A stretch of DNA of 64,000 bases from Pseudoduganella violacea. GTDB taxonomy: Bacteria > Pseudomonadota > Gammaproteobacteria > Burkholderiales > Burkholderiaceae_D. The stretch covers positions 337,652-401,651 of the forward strand of contig NZ_JACHXD010000004.1 in assembly GCF_014191875.1 (NCBI RefSeq), in the 5' to 3' direction. Shown in pieces: positions 29,508 through 36,984 of the stretch (its first letter is position 1; every line of letters begins with the position of its first letter). The notes below the pieces were generated by a model. That model did no database searches and was not told the DNA's origin. It saw only the letters and a program-made list of their open reading frames with translations. A program made the translations under genes and the position numbers.

Positions 29508-31379
29508 TTATGCCGCCATGCGTACACTTCCCCTGCAACCGTCCATCAGGAAGGATAGGCCGACCACTAGCACCAGCTCGCCCTCTGCCGAGCGCGCCGT
29601 ACCGGTAATGCCTTCCACCGCCAGCGCGGTCATCGGCTTGATCACGAGGTCGGCGGTGCCGTCCACGGCTTCCACGGCCAGGATGTAAGGTTGCGGCGAA
29701 TTGACCACGATGCCGACGCGCTCCGAACCGAGTTCGTAGCCCAAGGCGCCGGCCAGCGAACGCACCGGCAGCGGACGGCCCTGGTCTTTCAGCACCGGCG
29801 CGCCGCCCACTTCCATGAAGGTTTCCGGCAGTTCGACCACGCGCTGCACCACGGCCATCGGCAGCGCCAGCAAGGCGCCCGAGGTCGACACCAGCATGGT
29901 CGGCACGATCGACAGCTCGATCGGCAGGCGGATGGCGAACTTGGTGCCCTTGCCCAGCGCCGAATCGATGTGGATGGCGCCGCGGTTTTTCTCGACGGCG
30001 GTCTTCACCACGTCCATGCCGACGCCGCGGCCGGAGACGGAAGACGCCACTTCCTTGGTCGAGAAGCCGGGCAGGAAGACCAGCTGGTAGGACTCTTCGT
30101 CGCTCAGGTTGGCGGTCGGCGAGATCAGGCCTTTTTCGGCCGCCTTCTTGCGCAGGCCGACCGGGTCCATGCCCTTGCCGTCGTCCTGCAGCACGATCAT
30201 GACGCTATTGGCTTCCTGCCAGGCTTTGAGCGAGATGAAGGCCTTGGCCGGCTTGCCGGCGGCCAGGCGCACGTCCGGCGCTTCGACACCGTGGTCGAGC
30301 GCGTTGCGCAGCATGTGCACCAGCGGGTCGTACAGGCTGTCCACCACCACGCGGTCGACTTCGGTCTCCGCGCCCTCGATGGTCAGCTCGACTTCCTTGC
30401 CCAGGTCTTTCGCCAGCTCGCGCACCAGGCGCGGGAATTTCTGGAACAGGCGGCCCACCGGCTGCATGCGGGTGGCCAGGGTGGCGCGCTGCAGTTCGGT
30501 GGAATAGCGCGAGGCGCGTTCCAGGGTCTCGGTCAGGGCCGACATCAGGGAGGCGGCCTGGCCTTCGAACTTGAACTGCTGCAGGCGTTCCAGCAGCACG
30601 GCGGCCTGGTTGGCGGCCTGCACCGATTCGCCGGCCACTTCCAGCAGCGCGTCGAGCTTGACGGCGTCGATGCGGATGCTTTCTTCCTTGGCCGGCGGGG
30701 CGTGCGGTTTTTCTTCGCGGGCCGGGGCTTCGCGCTTGGCGATGGCGGCGGCCGGTGCGGCTTCGGCGGCGGCCGGGGCGACCGCTTCAGCGGCCACGGG
30801 CGCGGCGGCAGCGGCCGGCGCGGCGGAGCGGGTGTAGCTGCCGGGCGGCATCACCGCCTCGTACATGCCTTCCCAGTCCAGGCCATCGGCCGAGGCCGGG
30901 GCGGCGGGCGCGGCAGCCGGCGCGGCAGCGGGAGGAGTCGGCGCGGTGGCCACGGGCGCTGGCGCCGGGGCGGCGGCCTTGGCCGGGGCTTCGCTCTTGC
31001 CTTCGATGGCGTCCTTCAGGATCGCTTCCAAGTCGCCCGGCATGCCGCCCAGGCTTTCCGGCGCGGCGCCGTTGTTCAGTTCGGCCAGCTGGTCGGCCAC
31101 GAAGCCGGACGCTTGCAGCGCCGCCTCGATCGACAGCGGCGTGACCGGCGCGGCGCCGGTGCGCAGCGCGTCGAACAGGTTCTCGGTCAGGTGGCAGGCC
31201 GACACCAGGGCGCCCAGGTTCATGAAACCGGCGCCGCCCTTGATGGTGTGGAAGGAGCGGAAAACCGCGTTCAGTGTTTCTTTATTGTCAGGGTCACGTT
31301 CGAGGCGCAGCAGGTGCTCCTCGACGTTGACTGCCAAGTCCATCGCCTCAACGACGAACTCCTTCAGCATATCGTCCAT
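29508..31379 (-). CDS. cheA: Chemotaxis histidine kinase CheA
   Basis: 623-residue CheA. The HPt domain has phospho-accepting His44 (-FRSFHTIKGGAGF-). Residues about 125-235 are an Ala/Pro-rich linker where a CheY-binding P2 domain would be expected but is not recognisable. Then come the dimer domain, the ATPase (-HMLRNALDHGVE- N box, -DDGKGMD- G1, -SGRGVGMDVVK- G2) and a CheW-like domain. The ATG at 31379 overlaps the cheZ stop as TAATG. No cheY, cheW or mcp lies next to it, so it is a small cheZ-cheA unit; it could feed a non-flagellar output. Confidence 0.93.
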   Translation of the reverse strand: MDDMLKEFVVEAMDLAVNVEEHLLRLERDPDNKETLNAVFRSFHTIKGGAGFMNLGALVSACHLTENLFDALRTGAAPVTPLSIEAALQASGFVADQLAELNNGAAPESLGGMPGDLEAILKDAIEGKSEAPAKAAAPAPAPVATAPTPPAAAPAAAPAAPASADGLDWEGMYEAVMPPGSYTRSAAPAAAAAPVAAEAVAPAAAEAAPAAAIAKREAPAREEKPHAPPAKEESIRIDAVKLDALLEVAGESVQAANQAAVLLERLQQFKFEGQAASLMSALTETLERASRYSTELQRATLATRMQPVGRLFQKFPRLVRELAKDLGKEVELTIEGAETEVDRVVVDSLYDPLVHMLRNALDHGVEAPDVRLAAGKPAKAFISLKAWQEANSVMIVLQDDGKGMDPVGLRKKAAEKGLISPTANLSDEESYQLVFLPGFSTKEVASSVSGRGVGMDVVKTAVEKNRGAIHIDSALGKGTKFAIRLPIELSIVPTMLVSTSGALLALPMAVVQRVVELPETFMEVGGAPVLKDQGRPLPVRSLAGALGYELGSERVGIVVNSPQPYILAVEAVDGTADLVIKPMTALAVEGITGTARSAEGELVLVVGLSFLMDGCRGSVRMAA

Positions 31380-32200
31380 TAGAATCCCAGATCGGCAAGC
31401 AGATCATCGACACTGTCCTGGCTCAGGGCCACCGTCGGAGCCGACGGGCCTGTCATCAGGGACACCTCTTTTTGCGCAATCTTCTCGCGCACCTCTACTG
31501 GCGCATTGTCGCGCAGCAGCTGGGCCAGTTCCGCTTCCACCGTCTTGGTGATGACCACGACCTTCTTGATCAGCTGGCCGGTGATGTCCTGGAAGTCCTG
31601 GGCCATCATGATTTCCAGCAGACGGGCTTTTTCGGCCTCGGTGGCTTCGGATACGGCCTGGGCAAAAGCGCGCGAGTCGCCTGCCAGGGTTTTGAATTCG
31701 TCGATGCTGAGCTTGCCGGCGAACAGGTCGGCCCAGCGGTCTTCCATTTCCTTGGATTTTTTCGACAGCACGTCCTGGGCCGGCATGCCGTCGTCCAGGG
31801 TGTTGAGCACCTTGTTGGCGGCCTGTTCGGTCAAGCTGGCCACGTATTCCAGGCGGTCCTGGGCGTCGACGATCTGGGTCGACGCTTCGGTCAGGGCCTT
31901 GTCGTAGCCCAGCTCGCGCAGCGAATCGTGCAGCAGGCGCACGATGCCGCCCAGGCGCTCGAACATCGGCTTGTCGGCCGCGTGGCCCTCGGCCTCGCCG
32001 GCCGCTGCGGCCGCCGGCGCAGGCTCAGCGGCGGCGGCGTCGGGCGGTCGGGTCGAGGAAATTTCGTCGAACAGGCTTTCCAGGTCATCTTCAGCCGCTG
32101 CGGCAGGAGCCGGGGCCGGGGCCGGAGCAGGAGCGGCTGTGGCGCGTTGCGCGGACACTTCTTCAAATAAGGCGTCGAAATCATCAGCGGCGTCGGTCAT
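31379..32200 (-). CDS. cheZ: Protein phosphatase CheZ
   Basis: 273-residue CheZ that dephosphorylates CheY-P. The N-terminal 75 residues are acidic and Ala/Pro-rich. The helical core holds the active site -MAQDFQDITGQLIKKV- with Asp205 and Gln209 equivalent to E. coli Asp143 and Gln147. The C-terminal -SQDSVDDLLADLGF- is the CheY-docking helix. In betaproteobacteria cheZ usually follows cheY; here it precedes cheA with a one-base overlap. The N-terminal acidic motif (-DDLESLFDEI-) resembles the C-terminal peptide and might be a second docking site, which is speculation. Confidence 0.9.
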   Translation of the reverse strand: MTDAADDFDALFEEVSAQRATAAPAPAPAPAPAAAAEDDLESLFDEISSTRPPDAAAAEPAPAAAAAGEAEGHAADKPMFERLGGIVRLLHDSLRELGYDKALTEASTQIVDAQDRLEYVASLTEQAANKVLNTLDDGMPAQDVLSKKSKEMEDRWADLFAGKLSIDEFKTLAGDSRAFAQAVSEATEAEKARLLEIMMAQDFQDITGQLIKKVVVITKTVEAELAQLLRDNAPVEVREKIAQKEVSLMTGPSAPTVALSQDSVDDLLADLGF

Positions 32201-32583
32201 AATTCCTGCTTCTCCATGTAAAAAATTGCTGCCTAAACTGCTGCCCGGCGCAATCGTAGATGACGCCTGGCAATATTACCGCATTTACGCGAGTGTAGCA
32301 GGGCGCGCCCCCCTTGTTCAATCTCCCTTAGGGAAAAGAAAGGCAAAGCCGCAGCGCGAACGCAAAAGCCGGACTTTCTGTTGTATTTGGGGATACTAGC
32401 ATTGCTGCCCCTCGGCCGGCCACAAATCTATCCATGGCGACAACAAATGCGGCATAAATGTCGGCGGCCGCCCGCCCCTGTCGCTTCCTGGTGCTTTCTT
32501 GATCTACATCAAGTCTTTGCATCCAGACAATATGCAAAATCAGACTACAATGAAGTGGGAAGGGCTTTCACAAGGAGAGTGAT
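32201..32583. other. 383-bp divergent intergenic region between cheZ and usp
   Basis: This region has no gene of its own. On the left it must hold the cheZ promoter, but no clear sigma-28 or sigma-70 pair was seen. A direct match to an FNR/Anr site lies at 32499-32512 on the usp side. The stretch 32310-32400 has no recognisable element. Confidence 0.6.
32499..32512. promoter_or_regulatory. FNR/Anr-type operator upstream of usp
   Basis: TTGATCTACATCAA is a perfect match to TTGAT-N4-ATCAA. A -10-like CAAAAT lies at 32535-32540, which would centre the site near -41.5, the class II activating position. This suggests induction of the stress protein under low oxygen or nitrosative conditions; it is inferred from sequence only. 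Confidence 0.8.
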
Positions 32584-33051
32584 ATGTGCCGCAAAATCCT
32601 GATCACGACCGACGGTTCGGCCGTGTCCCGCATGACTGCCTGCGCCGGCGTCTCCTTCGCCCAGCAGATGGGCGCCGAGGCGCTGGTGCTGTTCGTCGCG
32701 CCCGAATACCAGTACCCGATCTATGTCGAAATCATTCCGCCCAGCTATCCCAGCGAGGAGGAATACCGCGCCGCGATGGAGCGCGCCGGCAGCGAGCATG
32801 TGCAACCCATCCTCGACGCCTGCGCCAAGAAGGCGGTGCGGGCCGAGGGCATGACCGCCTTTGCCGAGAGCGCCGCGCTGAAAATCATCGACGTGGCGGC
32901 GCGCCATGGCTGCGACCTGATCTTCATCGGCTCGCACGGGCGCAGCGGCTGGGGCCAGCTGCTGCTGGGCAGCGTCACCAACAAGGTGCTGTCGCATACG
33001 CGCATACCGGTCCTGGTGCACCGCCTGGTCAAGGAACCGCTGCCCGACTAG
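32584..33051 (+). CDS. Universal stress protein, UspA family
   Basis: 155-residue Usp with the Rossmann-like start -KILITTDGSAVSRMTAC- and the ATP-binding loop -GSHGRSGWGQLLLGSVTNKV- (G-2X-G-9X-G-S/T), so a nucleotide-binding Usp. These proteins help survive starvation, oxygen limitation or oxidative stress by mechanisms that vary. AGGAGAG precedes the ATG. A perfect FNR/Anr site 72-85 bases upstream suggests oxygen-dependent control, matching the FNR-like regulator gene 1.5 kb downstream. Confidence 0.92.
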   Translation: MCRKILITTDGSAVSRMTACAGVSFAQQMGAEALVLFVAPEYQYPIYVEIIPPSYPSEEEYRAAMERAGSEHVQPILDACAKKAVRAEGMTAFAESAALKIIDVAARHGCDLIFIGSHGRSGWGQLLLGSVTNKVLSHTRIPVLVHRLVKEPLPD

Positions 33052-33134
33052 GGGCGGCCCATCCTTACAAAAAAAGCAAGCTCCCGCGGGAGTTCGTAGT
33101 AGTATTTTCCCTTTTTCCGCCAAAACCCATTGCC

Positions 33135-33779
33135 ATGATCAGAATAGTCATCGCCGACGACCACACCATTATGCGCGAAGGCCTGAAGCGCATCCTCGAC
33201 GGCGCCGAGGATATAGAAATCGTGGGCGAAGCCATCGACGGCTTCGAAGTGCTGAACCGCGTGCGCCAGGGCGGCTTCGACCTGCTACTGCTGGACTTGT
33301 CGATGCCGGGCCGCAGCGGCGTCGACCTGATCCGCCAGATCCGCAGCGAAGCGCCCAAGCTGGCCATCCTCATCCTCACCATGCACGAGGAGGAGCAGTA
33401 CGCGGTGCGCGCCATCCGCGCCGGCGCCCAGGGGTATCTGACCAAGGAGAGCGCCGGCACGCAGCTGGTGGGCGCCATCCACAAGGTCGCCTCGGGCCGG
33501 CCCTACATCAGCACCGAAGTGGCCGAGCAGCTCGCGCTCAACATCATGACGCCCAACGAGAGCTTGCTGCACAAACAGTTGTCGGACCGCGAGTTCGAAG
33601 TGTTCTCGCTGCTGGTGGCCGGCAAGTCGATCACCGACATCGGCAACAGCCTGCACCTGAGCGTGAAAACCGTGAGCACGCACAAGACGCGCATCATGCA
33701 GAAGATGGGCATGGGCTCCTTGTCGGAGATGGTGCAGTATGCCGTGGCGCACCGGCTGCTGTCCCCATTCGGCAGCTAA
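33135..33779 (+). CDS. NarL/FixJ-type LuxR response regulator
   Basis: 214-residue response regulator. The receiver has Asp8/Asp9 (-IADDHTIM-), phosphorylation site Asp54 (-LLLLDLSMPGRSG-) and Lys in -GYLTKES-. The C-terminal LuxR helix-turn-helix is -LSDREFEVFSLLVAGKSI- with -LSVKTVSTHKTRIMQKM-. No sensor kinase is adjacent, so its partner is not known; nearest kinases in the window are over 18 kb away. It starts at the ATG at 33135, 83 bases after usp, and may be read with it. Confidence 0.93.
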   Translation: MIRIVIADDHTIMREGLKRILDGAEDIEIVGEAIDGFEVLNRVRQGGFDLLLLDLSMPGRSGVDLIRQIRSEAPKLAILILTMHEEEQYAVRAIRAGAQGYLTKESAGTQLVGAIHKVASGRPYISTEVAEQLALNIMTPNESLLHKQLSDREFEVFSLLVAGKSITDIGNSLHLSVKTVSTHKTRIMQKMGMGSLSEMVQYAVAHRLLSPFGS

Positions 33780-33793
33780 GTCCGGTTCCGCCC

Positions 33794-33821
33794 GCGCGGC
33801 CGGACGCCCGTCCGGCCGCGC
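33794..33821. repeat. Strong GC hairpin after the response regulator gene
   Basis: Perfect 13-base arms GCGCGGCCGGACG / CGTCCGGCCGCGC with a CC loop lie 14 bases past the stop codon. No T run follows, so it is not a standard intrinsic terminator, but it may protect the mRNA 3' end or slow polymerase. Confidence 0.6.
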
Positions 33822-34048
33822 TTCCCGCCCCACTAGGAATACTCCTACCCGCCTGCGCCAGCTCCTACGCCATATTCAGCACCCGCTGATATCAATTGTC
33901 GGGTCGTGTTGGCATACTGAAACCAAGCTAAAGTTTCCAGTAGGCCATAGGCTTCTGGTCAGCGAACAAGAACACTTTCCGCCGCCCCAGGGCAGCGGTC
34001 CAAGTCCCGATTCAGCTTCATTGCCTTGCCGTGCTACAGGAGATAAGC

Positions 34049-34918
34049 ATGTTCTCTACGCCCATGTCCGAGCTTCGCCCCGCCGTGTCGGCTTCATCCT
34101 CGATGGAAGCTGGCCGCCAGCGCCAAGGTCGGCTCTGGTCCAATATGAAGGAAGTCTGCGAGCTGCTGCATCTGCCCGCCATCAGCACGCTCAATGCGGA
34201 AGAGCTGCTGTTCCAGCATGTCCAATTCAAGACCGGACAGCGCATCCATACTATCGGCCAAAGCTTCGATACCCTGTACATCGTCAATTCGGGCTTCCTG
34301 AAAACCGTCCTCATCGACGAATTCGGCAATGAGCAAGTGCTGAGCTTCCCGATGAAGGGCGACCTGCTCGGCGTCGACGGCATCCATAGCCGCCACTACA
34401 CCTCGGAGGCGGTGGCGCTGTCGGACTGCGACCTGATCCTGCTGCCCTTCAAGAAACTGACCGCGCTCAGCCGCGCGCACCTGGAACTGGAAAACATGCT
34501 GTACGGCGTGATGAGCCGCGAACTGGTGCGCGAGCAAGCCATGATCGGCATGCTGGGCGCGCTCAGCGCCGAAGCGCGCGTGGCGCGTTTCCTGGTCTCG
34601 CTGTCGGAGCGCTTTGCCCAGATGGGGTATTCGAGCAAGCTGTTCAACCTGCGCATGACGCGCCATGAAATCGGCAGCTACCTGGGCCTGACGCTGGAAA
34701 CGGTCAGCCGCACGCTGTCGGCCTTCAATGAAATCGGCATGATCAGCGTCGACCAGCGCACCATCGGCATCAAGGACGCCGAAGCGCTGCGCTCGCTGCG
34801 CCGTCTGCCGCCCTCGCGCACGCGCGGCAAGAGCGTGCAGGCGCGCCTGCGCGCCACGGCGCGCGCCGAACCGGCCACCGCCGAACTGCCGGCCGAACCG
34901 CTGCTGGCCGCCTACTGA
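34049..34918 (+). CDS. Crp/Fnr-family regulator without Fe-S cysteines
   Basis: 289-residue regulator. The cyclic-nucleotide-binding-like barrel covers about 45-150, followed by the dimer helix and a winged HTH (about 200-245, -MTRHEIGSYLGLTLETVSR-). The recognition helix has Glu217, Ser220 and Arg221, the E-SR set FNR uses to read TTGAT. Only two cysteines occur (37 and 127), so no FNR-type [4Fe-4S] cluster is possible; it would sense by another route, as FixK or DNR proteins do. The ATG at 34049 follows AGGAGA by 7 bases. A terminator follows the gene. It is a candidate to bind the site upstream of usp. Confidence 0.9.
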   Translation: MFSTPMSELRPAVSASSSMEAGRQRQGRLWSNMKEVCELLHLPAISTLNAEELLFQHVQFKTGQRIHTIGQSFDTLYIVNSGFLKTVLIDEFGNEQVLSFPMKGDLLGVDGIHSRHYTSEAVALSDCDLILLPFKKLTALSRAHLELENMLYGVMSRELVREQAMIGMLGALSAEARVARFLVSLSERFAQMGYSSKLFNLRMTRHEIGSYLGLTLETVSRTLSAFNEIGMISVDQRTIGIKDAEALRSLRRLPPSRTRGKSVQARLRATARAEPATAELPAEPLLAAY

Positions 34919-34953
34919 TTTCCCCTGCATTACTCTCGTTTCACCCAGCGTTT

Positions 34954-34978
34954 GGCCCGCTTCGGCGGGCCTTTTTTT
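34954..34978 (+). terminator. Rho-independent terminator of the Fnr-like gene
   Basis: GGCCCGC-TTCG-GCGGGCC stem followed by seven T, 36 bases past the stop codon. Confidence 0.92.
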
Positions 34979-35018
34979 ATCCCGTGCAAAAAAGTGACTT
35001 TCACATGTCAAAAAGCAC

Positions 35019-35070
35019 TTGCATTTCTGGCAGCGGCAGCTAATAATGCAAATGCGAATCATTCTTATTT
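35019..35070 (+). promoter_or_regulatory. Fur-overlapped promoter of hemP
   Basis: TTGCAT (35019-35024) and AATAAT (35042-35047) are 17 bases apart. Overlapping the expected transcription start is AATGCGAATCATTCTTATT (35051-35069), a good match to the Fur site pattern. Iron repression of the hemP unit is therefore likely. Confidence 0.75.
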
Positions 35071-35083
35071 AAGGAAAAACTTC

Positions 35084-35266
35084 ATGCACACCAGCCCATC
35101 GCCCGCCATCCGCCCGACCGTTGCCGCTCCCGCCGTTGCCCAACCGGTGCGCCGCCTGACCACCGCCGGCCTGATGCAGGACCAGCGCGAAGTCGAGATC
35201 GAACATGCCGGCCGCATCTACCGCTTGCGCATCACCCAGCTCAATAAACTGATTCTGACCGCTTAA
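35084..35266 (+). CDS. hemP: Hemin uptake protein HemP
   Basis: 60-residue HemP family protein. The Ala/Pro-rich N-terminal half is followed by the conserved core -VEIEHAGRIYRLRITQLNKLILTA-, shortened here to its key part RLRITQ-NKLILT, which is diagnostic. The ATG at 35084 is chosen for the AAGGAAAA before it; a longer upstream frame runs through the promoter. HemP proteins are small, Fur-regulated and needed for heme uptake gene expression in Burkholderia, where a regulatory role has been shown. A Fur site lies just upstream. Two unknown genes follow on the same strand. Confidence 0.9.
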   Translation: MHTSPSPAIRPTVAAPAVAQPVRRLTTAGLMQDQREVEIEHAGRIYRLRITQLNKLILTA

Positions 35267-35334
35267 ATCCCCGACAGCCCCAGCCAGCCAAGCCATCCGC
35301 GCGCGCCAGCCACACCGACCCGAGGAGTGCCCCG

Positions 35335-35679
35335 ATGGCCATCGACCGTACCGATCCGATTTTTCTCGCGCCTCAGAAAGGCCAGCATCCCGAACTGATG
35401 CTGTCCGCGGTGCTGCACCTGATGTCGCATTACACGTCCAGCGCCAATGACAGCGGCGCCTGCGTGAAGCTGGCGTCCGTCATCGAACGCCACCTCAAGG
35501 CCCTGGCCAGCCTGCCCGACCTGGCGCCCGTGCTGAGCGCCACCTGCCAGCAGCTGTCCGAACAGTGGGCCGCCGTGGTCGAGCGCTCCCTGCCCCCGCC
35601 CCAGCCGGCCAAGGAGGAATCGACCTTCCTCAGCCGCATCATGGCGCGCGGCCGCGGCAGCGCCCAAGCCGCCTGCTAA
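35335..35679 (+). CDS. Hypothetical protein downstream of hemP
   Basis: 114-residue protein of unknown function. It is helical in appearance (-ELMLSAVLHLMSHYTS-, -CVKLASVIERHLKALASL-) with no signal peptide and no membrane span. It contains three cysteines and ends in a basic, disordered-looking tail. GAGGAGTG precedes the ATG. It lies 68 bases after hemP and 15 before the DUF2325 gene, so it likely belongs to the same Fur-controlled transcript. No catalytic motif is seen. Confidence 0.7.
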   Translation: MAIDRTDPIFLAPQKGQHPELMLSAVLHLMSHYTSSANDSGACVKLASVIERHLKALASLPDLAPVLSATCQQLSEQWAAVVERSLPPPQPAKEESTFLSRIMARGRGSAQAAC

Positions 35680-35694
35680 GCGGAGCCAGCGAGC

Positions 35695-36903
35695 ATGTGC
35701 GATAAACACCAACTGCCAGCCGCGCCGGCCGAGGCCCAAACCTCGCGCCGCCGCCGCATCTGGGAACTGGGTCATACCTGCCACTGTCCGCTGGTGGGCG
35801 TGGGCCTGCCCTTGGCCGTCCTGCGCAAGCTGGTGGGCAAGATCACGGGCGGCAAGGTATTGGCCGACGATTACGAAATCCACGTCGGCACGGTCAGCGA
35901 ATGCGGCACGCGCAACAAGCTGTCGGAAGCGGTGCAAAAAGAGTTGGAACGGCGCTACGCGGCCGTCTTGCTGCGTTTTCGCGCCGCCAAATGCACCGAG
36001 CAGCTCGCCGAGCTGTGGCGTGCCGCCGTCGCCAATGGCGATGTGGCGGGCGCCTTCTGGGCCGGCCTGACCCATCCGCGCTGCAGCACCGAGCTGGAAG
36101 AAAGAATGTGCCGCGACCTGCACATGATCCAGCACCAGGCGGGCGCCTGCGTGCGCGCCGACCTCAACCGCTTTAACAGCACCCTCGAAGAAAATACGCG
36201 CCAGGCGCGCGAAATCGTCCGTCTGCAGCAGCGCAGCGCCGCCGTGCAGCTGGAACGCACGGCCGAGCAGGAACAGCAGGCCAGCCAGCTGATGCAGCTG
36301 CGCGCCCAACTCGTGGGCCGCGACAGCATCATCGACTCGCTGCGCAGCGAACTGGAGCAGTTGCGCAGCTCGATTCCGGGCCTGGAAACGCGCGAACGCC
36401 TGGCCCAGCGCCTGAGCCAGACCGACGAACGCGAACGCGTACTGCGCAACCAGGTGGCTGAACTGCGCCGCGAGCTGAGCCTGGCGCAAGCCCAGTTGCA
36501 AGCCCAGGCCCAGGACGCCACGCTGAACGCCGCCCTGGCCGCCGACACGCCGCCGCAAGCGCCGCCCGTGGTCGAACACATCATGAAGATGCCGGTCAGC
36601 CTCAACGAGCGCAGCGTGCTGTGCGTGGGCGGGCGCAGCGGCAATGTCGCCACCTACCGCGCCCTGATCGAGCGCGTCGGCGCCCAGTTCGCCCACCACG
36701 ACGGCGGGCTCGAAGACAATGCCAACAAGCTCGAAGCGAGCCTGGCCGCCGCCGACCTCGTCATCTGCCAAACCGGCTGCATCAGCCACAGCGCCTACTG
36801 GCGCGTGAAGGATTTCTGCAAACGCACCGGCAAACGCTGCGTCTTCATCGACAACCCCAGCATCTCCAGCCTGCAGCGCGGCCTCGAAGAACTCACTCCC
36901 TAA
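35695..36903 (+). CDS. DUF2325 domain protein with long coiled coil
   Basis: 402-residue protein. The N-terminal 170 residues hold several cysteines and histidines (-WELGHTCHCPLVGVGL-), followed by a Gln/Glu/Arg-rich coiled coil (about 155-275). A C-terminal DUF2325 domain (about 300-400) shows -VLCVGGRSGNVATYR-, -DLVICQTGCISHSAYW- and -CVFIDNPSISSL-. DUF2325 has a Rossmann-like look but no known reaction. Placement behind hemP and a Fur site points to an iron-linked role. The gene ends just before a class B palindrome, which may serve as its terminator. Confidence 0.82.
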   Translation: MCDKHQLPAAPAEAQTSRRRRIWELGHTCHCPLVGVGLPLAVLRKLVGKITGGKVLADDYEIHVGTVSECGTRNKLSEAVQKELERRYAAVLLRFRAAKCTEQLAELWRAAVANGDVAGAFWAGLTHPRCSTELEERMCRDLHMIQHQAGACVRADLNRFNSTLEENTRQAREIVRLQQRSAAVQLERTAEQEQQASQLMQLRAQLVGRDSIIDSLRSELEQLRSSIPGLETRERLAQRLSQTDERERVLRNQVAELRRELSLAQAQLQAQAQDATLNAALAADTPPQAPPVVEHIMKMPVSLNERSVLCVGGRSGNVATYRALIERVGAQFAHHDGGLEDNANKLEASLAAADLVICQTGCISHSAYWRVKDFCKRTGKRCVFIDNPSISSLQRGLEELTP

Positions 36904-36914
36904 GCCCCCGCTCC

Positions 36915-36974
36915 AACAGCCGAGCCCGTGTCCGATTGGGGTCTGACCCCAAGGTGGACACGGGCTCGGCTGTT
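36915..36974. repeat. 60-bp palindrome (repeat class B)
   Basis: Arms begin AACAGCCGAGCCCGTGTCC on both strands and meet at GGGGTCTGACCCC. The arms differ by a few bases near the middle. It is clearly related to the palindrome at 10883-10941 (same GAGCCCGTGTCC arm) but has a different core. It lies between two convergent genes and could terminate both. Confidence 0.85.
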
Positions 36975-36984
36975 TGCTGGGGGT

